A DNA stretch of 64,000 nt from an uncultured Clostridia bacterium (GTDB lineage Bacteria; Bacillota; Clostridia; Peptostreptococcales; Anaerovoracaceae), in contig CAKQOW010000001.1 in NCBI GenBank assembly GCA_934256595.1, forward strand, positions 1-64,000, written 5' to 3'. Positions within the stretch are counted from its first letter, which is position 1; every line of letters starts with the position of its first letter. A program made the position numbers and the translations under genes. Shown here in pieces: positions 34,248 to 41,970 of this stretch. Under the pieces are notes generated by a model. It was given only the letters and a program-made list of their open reading frames with translations, was not told the origin of the DNA and did not search any database.

Positions 34248-36869
34248 ATGGATAACAGAATTATAATTATAGATGGAAACAGCCTTATAAACAGGGCGTA
34301 TTATGCGATGCAGAACCCTATGATAACCAGAGAGGGCATATACACGCAGGGGATTTTCGGATTTTTAAATATGCTGACAAAGATAAAAAACGAATACCCC
34401 TCAGGATATATTGCAGTCGCTTTTGACAGGAAAGCGCCTACTTTCAGACATCTTGAATACAGCGAATACAAGGCAGGCCGCAAAAAAATGCCGCCGGAGC
34501 TTGCAATGCAGCTTCCGCTGCTCAAGGATGTGCTGGATGCGATGAACATCAAACGTCTTGAAACGGACGGCTGGGAGGCAGACGATATTATAGGCACCAT
34601 AGCGGCAAGAGCAGAGGCTGCAGGACTTGAACCCCTGATTATAACCGGGGACAAGGACGAGCTTCAGCTTGCAACAGACAAAACTAAAGTAATCATAACA
34701 AAGAAAGGCATCTCCGAATTTGAAATTTACGACTATGATGCCATGGTTGCAAAATACGGCTTCACACCGTCTCAGTTCATAGACTTCAAGGGACTTATGG
34801 GCGATCAGTCCGATAATATACCGGGAGTTCCCGGGGTCGGCGAAAAAACAGCCACAAAGCTCATACTCGAATACGGCAGCGTGGAAAACCTGCTTGCTTC
34901 AATCGACAGCATGCCCAAAAACAAATTAAGAGAAAAAATAGAGGATAATCAGCAGCTTGCTGTTATGAGCAAAAGACTTGCGACAATAAACACAAACGCT
35001 CCTGTTGATTTTAACATAGAGGAATACACCCTTACAGAGCCGGATTACGACAGGCTGATTGAGATATATACCAGACTTGAATTCAACAGCTTCCTCAAAA
35101 AACTGAAGCTCCCCGAAAAAAAGACAGAGATAAACTACAGCCAGAGAGTAGTATCCTCAGCAGATGACATAGCGGCAATAAAAGGTGAGATTACTCTCAA
35201 GGTATTAAGCGACGGCAATCATAAGGATACCCCCGTTATATACGGCATAGGCTGCCTGTGCGACAATATCTGCTACTATATCGATGAAAAAAACACAGAA
35301 CTTTTTATAGAGCATCTTAACAGCAGCGATATTAAACTGATGGGCCATAACCTTAAAAGCGACATATATCCGCTTATGTGCAGAGGTCTTTACAATATTA
35401 ATGTGGCCTTTGATACAGAGATAGCGGAATATGTACTTGACCCGTCAAAGAGCAACTATCTGCTTAAGACACTTGCATTTGAATATCTGCACAGAGAAAT
35501 CACAGACGAAAAAGAGATCTTCTCAAAAACGGGACAGATTGATATGTTCGGAAGCAATCAGGGACAGTTTGCAGATTTTACGGCGCAGTGGTGCCAGGCG
35601 GTGTCAGAACTGAGACCTGTACTGCAGAGCCTTATCGAAAAAGACAGTCTTGACAAAGTATATTATGAAATAGAGCTGCCTCTGGTTGAAGTTCTGGCTT
35701 CTATGGAAATGTACGGATTTAAAATAGACAGCAGTGTGCTTACGGAGATAGGCAGTGATATAACGGCGAAGCTGGAGGGACTGAGAAGCGCAATATATGA
35801 GCTTGCGGGAGAGGAATTTAATATCAATTCACCTGCACAGCTTGGAGTCATACTGTTTGAAAAGCTGGGGCTTCCTGCAGGCAAAAAAACACAGAGAGGA
35901 TATTCCACCAGCGCAGAGGTCCTTGAAAAGCTAAGGGATATGCACCCTATAATAGACAAAATTCTCGAGTACAGGACTCTGACCAAACTAAACGGCACAT
36001 ATGTTGAGGGACTGCTTCCGCTTATTCACAGAGACGGCAGGCTTCATGCGCATTTTCAGCAGACGGTTACTGCAACCGGCAGACTGAGCTGCACAGAGCC
36101 TAATCTGCAGAATATACCTGTAAAAACCGATTTCGGCAGGCAGATACGAAAGGCATTTGTACCGGAGGAGGGCGACTTCACACTTGTAGGCGCCGATTAT
36201 TCACAGATTGAGCTTAGAGTTTTAGCCCATATGTCGCAGGACAGCGCTCTGATTGAGGCTTTTAACAACGGAGCCGACATTCACAGAAGCACAGCTTCAA
36301 AGGTGCTGGGAATACCGGAGGAAGAAATCACTCCGCAGCAGAGAAGCAGCGCCAAAGCAATCAACTTCGGAGTAATATACGGAATGAGCAGCTTCGGACT
36401 TTCAACAGAGCTTAACATATCAAGAAAAGAAGCAGAAAAATATATAGACGACTATTTTGAAAAGTATTCAAAGGTTAAGGAGTTTATGGATCATCAGATC
36501 GAGCACTGCAGACAGACGGGATATGTTGAAACCATAGAGGGCCGCAAGAGATATATCAAAGAGATAAACGGCTCTGCATATATGGTAAGGCAGACGGGAG
36601 AGCGTCTTGCCATGAACAGCCCTATACAGGGCAGCGCCGCCGATATTATCAAAATAGCGATGATTAAGGTATACGGCGCGCTCAAAGAGGGCAATTTCAG
36701 ATCGAGACTGATACTTCAGATACACGATGAACTTATTATTGAAACCTATGCTGATGAGGAAGAACAGATAAAGATTTTGCTCAAGGATAATATGGAGAAC
36801 GCTGTTTCCCTTACAGTAAAAATGGCGGCGGATATAAATGAGGGAGCAAGCTGGTATCAGCTCAAATAA
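34248..36869 (+). CDS. polA: DNA polymerase I
   Basis: An 873-residue repair and Okazaki-processing polymerase. Domains are an N-terminal 5'-3' flap exonuclease (about 1-290; FLNMLTKI, DKDELQLA, GVPGVGEKTA), a central 3'-5' exonuclease-like fold (about 300-465), and the family A polymerase. Polymerase motifs are A DYSQIELRVLAHMSQD, B RSSAKAINFGVIYG and C LQIHDELIIE. The proofreading domain lacks the acidic DxE of Exo I (here TLKVLSDGNHKD) and the Exo III Tyr-x3-Asp (here FTAQWCQAV), keeping only HNLKSD of Exo II, so it is probably inactive, as in Bst and Taq enzymes. coaE follows 9 bases later. Confidence 0.96.
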   Translation: MDNRIIIIDGNSLINRAYYAMQNPMITREGIYTQGIFGFLNMLTKIKNEYPSGYIAVAFDRKAPTFRHLEYSEYKAGRKKMPPELAMQLPLLKDVLDAMNIKRLETDGWEADDIIGTIAARAEAAGLEPLIITGDKDELQLATDKTKVIITKKGISEFEIYDYDAMVAKYGFTPSQFIDFKGLMGDQSDNIPGVPGVGEKTATKLILEYGSVENLLASIDSMPKNKLREKIEDNQQLAVMSKRLATINTNAPVDFNIEEYTLTEPDYDRLIEIYTRLEFNSFLKKLKLPEKKTEINYSQRVVSSADDIAAIKGEITLKVLSDGNHKDTPVIYGIGCLCDNICYYIDEKNTELFIEHLNSSDIKLMGHNLKSDIYPLMCRGLYNINVAFDTEIAEYVLDPSKSNYLLKTLAFEYLHREITDEKEIFSKTGQIDMFGSNQGQFADFTAQWCQAVSELRPVLQSLIEKDSLDKVYYEIELPLVEVLASMEMYGFKIDSSVLTEIGSDITAKLEGLRSAIYELAGEEFNINSPAQLGVILFEKLGLPAGKKTQRGYSTSAEVLEKLRDMHPIIDKILEYRTLTKLNGTYVEGLLPLIHRDGRLHAHFQQTVTATGRLSCTEPNLQNIPVKTDFGRQIRKAFVPEEGDFTLVGADYSQIELRVLAHMSQDSALIEAFNNGADIHRSTASKVLGIPEEEITPQQRSSAKAINFGVIYGMSSFGLSTELNISRKEAEKYIDDYFEKYSKVKEFMDHQIEHCRQTGYVETIEGRKRYIKEINGSAYMVRQTGERLAMNSPIQGSAADIIKIAMIKVYGALKEGNFRSRLILQIHDELIIETYADEEEQIKILLKDNMENAVSLTVKMAADINEGASWYQLK

Positions 36870-36878
36870 GGAGGAAAT

Positions 36879-37457
36879 ATGCGTGTTATAGGACTTACAG
36901 GAGGCATAGGGACAGGCAAATCCACAGTATCGAAATATCTGGCCTCAAGGGGCTTTGAAATAATAGACGCAGACCTTATAGCAAGACAGATTGTGGAGCC
37001 GGGCTCACCGCTGCTTGATGAAATAGGCGAAACTTTCGGCAGACAGTTCATATTACCTGACGGAAGTCTTGACAGGAAAGCCCTTGGGGCATATGTTTTC
37101 AGCGACAGCAGCAGAAAAAAACAGCTTGACGATATAATGATGGGAAGCATAGTTTCGACCATAAGAGAGAGGATACAAACTGCAAAGGGCAATGTCATTG
37201 TAGACGCACCGCTGCTGTTTGAAGTCGGACTTGACGCGGATGTGGAGGCCGTATGGCTTGTAGATGCTGCGGATGAAGTCAGAATCAAACGAGTATGCGC
37301 CAGAGATAATATACCGGCGCAGCAGGTTTCTGACAGGATAAAAAATCAGATGCCTCAGAGTGAAAAGGCGGCAAAATCTGATGAAGTTATAGATAACTCG
37401 GGAAGTGAGGAGGAGCTGTATCGGCAGATAGATCGGCTCATAAACGAATATGCATAA
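36879..37457 (+). CDS. coaE: Dephospho-CoA kinase
   Basis: A 192-residue P-loop kinase for the last step of coenzyme A synthesis. Walker A is GLTGGIGTGKST (residues 5-16), followed by IIDADLIARQIVEPGSP, which holds the catalytic Asp and CoA-binding region, and VDAPLLFEVGLD. The arrangement polA-coaE is common in Firmicutes. AAGGAGG precedes the ATG, and the stop codon overlaps the next gene by 8 bases. Confidence 0.95.
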   Translation: MRVIGLTGGIGTGKSTVSKYLASRGFEIIDADLIARQIVEPGSPLLDEIGETFGRQFILPDGSLDRKALGAYVFSDSSRKKQLDDIMMGSIVSTIRERIQTAKGNVIVDAPLLFEVGLDADVEAVWLVDAADEVRIKRVCARDNIPAQQVSDRIKNQMPQSEKAAKSDEVIDNSGSEEELYRQIDRLINEYA

Positions 37458-39045
37458 GAAATCAATATCCATATTACTTATACTGACGATGCTGTTTGCG
37501 TTTTCAGGCTGCACAAGCGTCAAAGATATTATTACGGGCGACAATTCGGATAATGCAACGTACAAAAAAAGCAGCACCGTAAATTTTGCAATAAGCAATA
37601 TCAAGACATTAAACCCTGTCGTATCACATGATGAGGACACATACTATATATCCAAGCTGATATATCAGGGGTTGTTTTCGCTTGATGAAAATCTGATTCC
37701 GCAAAATGACCTCGCCAGAGACTACACCGTAAGCAAAAACAAAAAAACGGTGACGATAACCTTAGACAGCGGTGCGCGTTTCAGCGACGGCGAGAAAGTA
37801 ACCGCTTCAGATGTTGTATTCTCTGTAAACGCATATAAACAGGCGGGAAGCAAATCGGTATACAGCAGCTATGTATCGTGTATCGCATCAATAACGGCAA
37901 AGGACAGCAGTACCGTAAAAATAACGTTTAACAACACAGGAGAGGGCGGTATCAACAGACTCGTATTCCCGATACTTCCGGAGCATAAATACTATTCGTA
38001 TGCGGCGCTGTCCGATTCAGATGAAAATTTCAGACCAGTGGGTTCAGGTATGTATCGTGTTGCCAAGTACGACAGCAGCAGAACCCTTATCCTGAAACCT
38101 AATGATGAATACAGCGGACAGAAAGCTGACAACAGACTGGTTTTCAATATATATCACGGAAACGCGGATATAATGAATTTAACAGACGGCAATCTGGTTT
38201 CATTCTCTGTGAACAAGGACACCGAAAGACAGACTGAAATAGGCAGCAAAAACCTTAAAACTGCTGATTTCCTGTCTAATGAGGTTGAATATGTAGGATT
38301 TAACTGCAAGGGTCAGATTACAGCGGACAAGAGCATAAGGCAGGCTATAGCCTATGCCATAGATTTAAACAGCATAATAAGCAAGGCATATTTCAGCTGC
38401 GGAGTAAAAACAGACAGCCTTTACTATCCGGAGTTTTACGGCACAGAAAACAAGGGGGATATGTATAATCTGAGCCGCAAAAAATCAAAGGATATTCTTG
38501 ATAAGGCAGGATTTAAAGACATAAACAAAGACGGGTATCTTGAAGATGCGGAAGGCAGGGCGGTTACTGTACGAATTCTTGTAAACAACAGCAAGACAAG
38601 AAAAAGCGCAGCAGATATCATAGCAGAAAACCTTGAAAAAATATCACTTAAAACTCAGATAATATCGTGCAGTCAGCAGCAGTACAGGTCTTATCTTAAA
38701 TCGGGCAGGTATGATATTTATGTAGGCGGAGCCAGAATTTCCGAGTATTATGATCTGACTCCGTTTATAGCTTCGGGTAATTTCGCAGGGTATGACAACG
38801 CGGAGGCACTGTCACTTGCGGCAGATGTAAATACACCAAACAAGGAAGAAGATATAAAGGCATCGGTAGAAGCTTTAAAGAAAATACTTAATGATGAACT
38901 GCCGTATTACCCTATATTATATAAGACATACAGTGCAGTTGTTTCAAATGAACTGACAGGAGATATTGCTCCTATGTTCTGCAATTACTATATTAATTGC
39001 GGCAAATGGTACAGCAGTTATAAAATCACGAATACAGAAGAGTAA
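37450..39045 (+). CDS. Family 5 extracellular solute-binding lipoprotein (peptide type)
   Basis: A 531-residue lipoprotein. The signal peptide ends in FSGC, with Cys21 as the lipidated residue. The mature part follows the SBP_bac_5 (OppA/DppA) pattern: TLNPVVSHDEDTYYISKLIYQGL, LARDYTVSKNKKTVTITL, DVVFSVNAY and IRQAIAYAIDL. It also has a DINKDGYLEDAEG loop typical of this fold. It should bind peptides or similar ligands at the cell surface. No ABC permease or ATPase genes are adjacent, so it is an orphan here. It overlaps coaE by 8 bases (ATG at 37450). Confidence 0.87.
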   Translation: MHKKSISILLILTMLFAFSGCTSVKDIITGDNSDNATYKKSSTVNFAISNIKTLNPVVSHDEDTYYISKLIYQGLFSLDENLIPQNDLARDYTVSKNKKTVTITLDSGARFSDGEKVTASDVVFSVNAYKQAGSKSVYSSYVSCIASITAKDSSTVKITFNNTGEGGINRLVFPILPEHKYYSYAALSDSDENFRPVGSGMYRVAKYDSSRTLILKPNDEYSGQKADNRLVFNIYHGNADIMNLTDGNLVSFSVNKDTERQTEIGSKNLKTADFLSNEVEYVGFNCKGQITADKSIRQAIAYAIDLNSIISKAYFSCGVKTDSLYYPEFYGTENKGDMYNLSRKKSKDILDKAGFKDINKDGYLEDAEGRAVTVRILVNNSKTRKSAADIIAENLEKISLKTQIISCSQQQYRSYLKSGRYDIYVGGARISEYYDLTPFIASGNFAGYDNAEALSLAADVNTPNKEEDIKASVEALKKILNDELPYYPILYKTYSAVVSNELTGDIAPMFCNYYINCGKWYSSYKITNTEE

Positions 39046-39051
39046 AAATTA

Positions 39052-39080
39052 TTGTAAAAAAAGCCGGCGTATGCTATAAT
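39052..39080 (+). promoter_or_regulatory. tRNA-Leu promoter
   Basis: TTGTAA (39052-39057) and TATAAT (39075-39080) with a 17-base spacer, 12 bases before the tRNA. Confidence 0.65.
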
Positions 39081-39091
39081 AATCTCGTTAT

Positions 39092-39178
39092 GCCGGCGTG
39101 ATGGAATTGGCAGACGTGCGGGACTCAAAATCCCGTGGTGGCAACACCGTATGGGTTCGACCCCCATCGCCGGCACCA
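39092..39178 (+). tRNA. tRNA-Leu (anticodon CAA)
   Basis: The acceptor stem GCCGGCG pairs with CGCCGGC, followed by discriminator A and an encoded CCA (39176-39178). The anticodon stem CGGGA/TCCCG holds the loop CTCAAAA, anticodon CAA, which reads TTG. A long variable arm (GGTGGCAACACC) marks a class II tRNA, and the T loop is TTCGACC. The gene is complete and lies just before yajC. Confidence 0.95.
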
Positions 39179-39222
39179 TTTGAGATTAAATTGTTTATAA
39201 AAATCGTAAGGAGGATTTTTTT

Positions 39223-39654
39223 ATGAATCAGAGTACTATGAGTATTTTAATGCTGGTATTAATCATTGTAGTTATGTATTTCCTTCTGATAAGACCTCAG
39301 AAAAAAAAGGAAAAAGCTATAAATGAAATGAGAAACGCAATCAAAGCCGGTGACGAAATCGTTACAATAGGCGGTATCTGCGGTAAGATTGTCAAGACTA
39401 AGGACGAAAGCCTTGTAATTCAGGTTGGCGCAGACAAAGTTAAATTTGAAATTATGAGATGGGCAGTTTCAAAGGTTGTAAGCGAGTCATCAGCTCCTGC
39501 ACCTGCAGCAGAAGAGGAAGAAGCAGAGCCAAAGAAGCCTAGCAGACCTAAGAGAATGAAAGCTGCAGCAGCAGCGCCTGCCGAAGAAAAGGAAGCTCCT
39601 GCAGAAACACCGGAAGCAGCAGAGGAAGCACCTGCAGCTGAAGAAGAAAAATAG
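39223..39654 (+). CDS. yajC: Preprotein translocase subunit YajC with acidic tail
   Basis: A 143-residue accessory subunit of the Sec translocase. One N-terminal membrane helix (MLVLIIVVMYFLLIRPQKK, about 7-25) is followed by the conserved core AGDEIVTIGGICGKIVKTKDE. After about residue 88 it carries a low-complexity Ala/Glu/Pro tail of about 55 residues, which most YajC proteins lack. AAGGAGG precedes the ATG. In related Clostridia it sits next to the TIGR04086 and secDF genes; here about 1.8 kb of other material separates them. Confidence 0.93.
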   Translation: MNQSTMSILMLVLIIVVMYFLLIRPQKKKEKAINEMRNAIKAGDEIVTIGGICGKIVKTKDESLVIQVGADKVKFEIMRWAVSKVVSESSAPAPAAEEEEAEPKKPSRPKRMKAAAAAPAEEKEAPAETPEAAEEAPAAEEEK

Positions 39655-39670
39655 TTTAGAAATATATCGG

Positions 39671-39702
39671 GACTGAGTTTTGTTTAAGGCTCAGTCTTTT
39701 TT
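39671..39702 (+). terminator. Terminator after yajC
   Basis: GACTGAG (39671-39677) pairs with CTCAGTC (39690-39696), followed by TTTTTT. Confidence 0.85.
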
Positions 39703-39774
39703 ATTGATGAACATATTAAATTGTATACAAAAACATAAAAAACATGTAAAAAATACATTTTATAGAAAATATGG

Positions 39775-39803
39775 TTGACTGGTGCAAATGAGCCTCGTAT
39801 AAT
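39775..39803 (+). promoter_or_regulatory. Promoter of PD-(D/E)XK copy 2
   Basis: TTGACT (39775-39780) and TATAAT (39798-39803) with a 17-base spacer. Unlike copy 1, no terminator hairpin lies between it and the gene. Confidence 0.75.
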
Positions 39804-39875
39804 TATATGCAATAAGACAACTCAGAACTTGTAATATGCAGTTCATTTGATATATAATAAAGGAGGCAACAGCAG

Positions 39876-40751
39876 ATGAGACATACAAACCCACCTAAGA
39901 AACTGCAGGATTTAAACCTGATGGACCGTTTTCTGTTCAGTGAGGTAATTGAGAGCGCAGAAGCATATAAAATAATTCTTGAAATTATCCTTGAAAAAGA
40001 AATTAACTTTAAAGGGGAACCGATTGCAGAGAATGAGAAGCGAAAGGAGCTTCTGGGCAAAATAGCAAGGCTTGATGTATGCGCCATAGGTGATGACAAC
40101 AGAGTTTACAACGCCGAGGTGCAGAAAGAAAACGAAAATAACATGCATAAGCGTATGAGATATTACGGCGCATTAATGACAAGCAAGCTGCTACCTGAGG
40201 GGACAATAGACTATAACAAGTTAAATGACCTGTGTATGATAGTAATAGCAGGCTTTGACATGGGCGGAGAGGGAAAATATCGATATACAGTTCGCAGAGC
40301 ATATGAGGGCTATCCTGACAAAGATGTATATGACGGAGAGCTAATCCTTTATCTCAACACCAAGGGTAAAGATGCTGCGGAAGTGAGTGATGAGCTTATA
40401 GCTATGCTTGAATACTTTGAGGAAACAACAGACGATAAGGCTTTATCATCAGGATATGAGAGGATAATCAGACTTAATGAGATAGTAGCATCTATTAAGG
40501 CAAGTGATGAGATTGGAGTGAAGTATATGAACGCATATGAAGAGAGAATGCACGATATACAGGAAGCAAGAGAGCAGGGCGAGGAAATAGGCAGAAGCGA
40601 GGGCCTTGAAGCCGGAATTGCTCAAGGTGAGGCTTCTGGCAGAGCAGAACGTGAGTTAGAGATGGCGAAAGCTATGAAAAATGATAATAAGCCTGTTGAT
40701 GAGATTGCTAAATATACAGGTTTACCTAAAGAGAAGATAGAGATGTTATAG
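39876..40751 (+). CDS. PD-(D/E)XK nuclease-family transposase (Rpn-like), copy 2
   Basis: A 291-residue paralogue of the gene at 5917. The nuclease core is ARLDVCAIGDDNRVYNAEVQ (about residues 67-86, the D...E-x-Q pattern), and MHKRMRYYGALM corresponds to RSRYYQALM in copy 1. The C-terminus has a helix rich in EQGEEIGRSEGLEAG and ends AKAMKNDNKPVDEIAKYTGLPKEKIEML. It lies inside what is normally a tight yajC-secDF neighbourhood. No terminal repeats or target duplication are obvious. AAAGGAGG precedes the ATG. Confidence 0.85.
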   Translation: MRHTNPPKKLQDLNLMDRFLFSEVIESAEAYKIILEIILEKEINFKGEPIAENEKRKELLGKIARLDVCAIGDDNRVYNAEVQKENENNMHKRMRYYGALMTSKLLPEGTIDYNKLNDLCMIVIAGFDMGGEGKYRYTVRRAYEGYPDKDVYDGELILYLNTKGKDAAEVSDELIAMLEYFEETTDDKALSSGYERIIRLNEIVASIKASDEIGVKYMNAYEERMHDIQEAREQGEEIGRSEGLEAGIAQGEASGRAERELEMAKAMKNDNKPVDEIAKYTGLPKEKIEML

Positions 40752-40860
40752 CATATATAAAGTTTGTGGAGCTTATCAGCTCTTACGGACAATTTGTCGA
40801 AAATATTAGGCATATGCAGTTTGATTATTTATGCTTTTAAGTAAATAATTCTTTAAAAGA

Positions 40861-40905
40861 AAGACACAGTTATCGGATTACCGTTCCGAAGCTGTGTCTT
40901 TTTTA
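40861..40905. terminator. Bidirectional terminator between PD-(D/E)XK copy 2 and the XRE gene
   Basis: AAGACACAG (40861-40869) pairs with CTGTGTCTT (40892-40900), with TCGGA/TCCGA inside and T-runs in both directions. Confidence 0.75.
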
Positions 40906-40909
40906 TAAA

Positions 40910-41209
40910 TCATTTTATATTCTTTTTGCGCAGCAGGCTTACCATAGAGGAAAGAACTGCTATATCTTCTTCGTCTAAACCGGAAACATCAAGAACCTTA
41001 TCATTGCTGACACCTAACAGATAATCAGTGCTTACATGAAATACAGAAGCAAGCTTTGAAAGGATTTCAGGTGAGGGAATTCTTTCCTGAAGCTCATAAT
41101 AAGAAATGACAGATTTTGATACTCCTATCTGTGCGGCAAGATGCTGCTGTGTCATTTTATTCTGGTTTCTCAATTCTTTTAATTTATTTCCGAAATTCAA
41201 TAAGTCCAC
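40910..41209 (-). CDS. XRE family transcriptional regulator
   Basis: A 99-residue regulator. Helix-turn-helix: LKELRNQNKMTQQHLAAQ and GVSKSVISYYELQERIPSPE (about residues 10-47), followed by LASVFHVSTDYLLG. Target unknown. It faces against its neighbours inside the interrupted yajC-secDF region. A -10 box (TATAAT, 41251-41246 on the minus strand) and TGTCAC-containing sequences, including the 9-base palindrome GTGTCACAC at 41293-41301, lie upstream and could be its own operator. Confidence 0.85.
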   Translation of the reverse strand: MDLLNFGNKLKELRNQNKMTQQHLAAQIGVSKSVISYYELQERIPSPEILSKLASVFHVSTDYLLGVSNDKVLDVSGLDEEDIAVLSSMVSLLRKKNIK

Positions 41210-41304
41210 TAAAATATACCTCGTTTCCTAACTGGGTTTATAAATATTATACAATATAATGGTGGAGAGATGTCACCTTAATTAAAAAACAGTGTCACAC
41301 ATAA

Positions 41305-41349
41305 GCAAAAGTTTCAGGTTTATCCAAAGAGAAAATAGAAACGCTGTAA
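41305..41349 (+). pseudogene. C-terminal remnant of a PD-(D/E)XK transposase gene
   Basis: Fourteen codons and a stop read AKVSGLSKEKIETL, which matches the last residues of the two intact copies (IAKVSGLSVEEINKL and IAKYTGLPKEKIEML). A TAA directly precedes it in frame, so only the tail survives. It indicates a third, deleted copy beside the XRE gene. Confidence 0.7.
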
Positions 41350-41474
41350 TTTCATACGCATAACACAGAGCATATATGGTCTTTTGAGGATTGTATATGT
41401 TCTTTTTGTGTGTTTTCAGTCTTTTTTAACTGTGCAGGGTATATACATATATCATCAACTATATGGAGGTGTAT

Positions 41475-41840
41475 ATGGACATATTAAAAAAGAGCATCAA
41501 AGCCTTTGGCATCTGTATCGTGCTGTTTATAATGCTGACCGCACTTGCTTCACTTCTGATGCAGACAGGACTTCTGCAGGATAATACTTCAAGACTGTGT
41601 ATGTATGTTATTCTTTCGCTGTGCTGCTTTTTTGCAGGACTGATGGCTGCGGACATATTCGGGCTGAAAGGCATTTTGTCAGGGCTTCTGGCTTCAGTAG
41701 CCTTTATCCTTTTGCTATGGTGCGTAATTTCCCTGTATGAAGGAGTATTTAACCCTGTAAGTTTAATAAATAAGATGAATTTCATACCGGCAGCGGCAGG
41801 AACGGCAGGCGGTATAGTGGGTAGCAATACAAAAAAGTGA
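41475..41840 (+). CDS. TIGR04086 family small membrane protein
   Basis: A 121-residue protein with four hydrophobic segments (FGICIVLFIMLTALASLL, YVILSLCCFFAGLMAADIFG, LSGLLASVAFILLLWCVI, AAAGTAGGIVG). The pattern and its location between yajC and secDF match the TIGR04086 family of unknown function. An upstream in-frame ATG (41463) overlaps the GGAGG site, so ATG at 41475 is preferred. Confidence 0.75.
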   Translation: MDILKKSIKAFGICIVLFIMLTALASLLMQTGLLQDNTSRLCMYVILSLCCFFAGLMAADIFGLKGILSGLLASVAFILLLWCVISLYEGVFNPVSLINKMNFIPAAAGTAGGIVGSNTKK

Positions 41841-41970
41841 CAGTTTTATATTCAAAATCCTGTATTTCTCTTGTGTCATCAGCAAAAAAGTAGTAAAATG
41901 TTATGAGTTATGTTTAAGATGGCACAATTTTATGCCAAACACAAATACATAAGAGAAAGCAGGTAATAAT

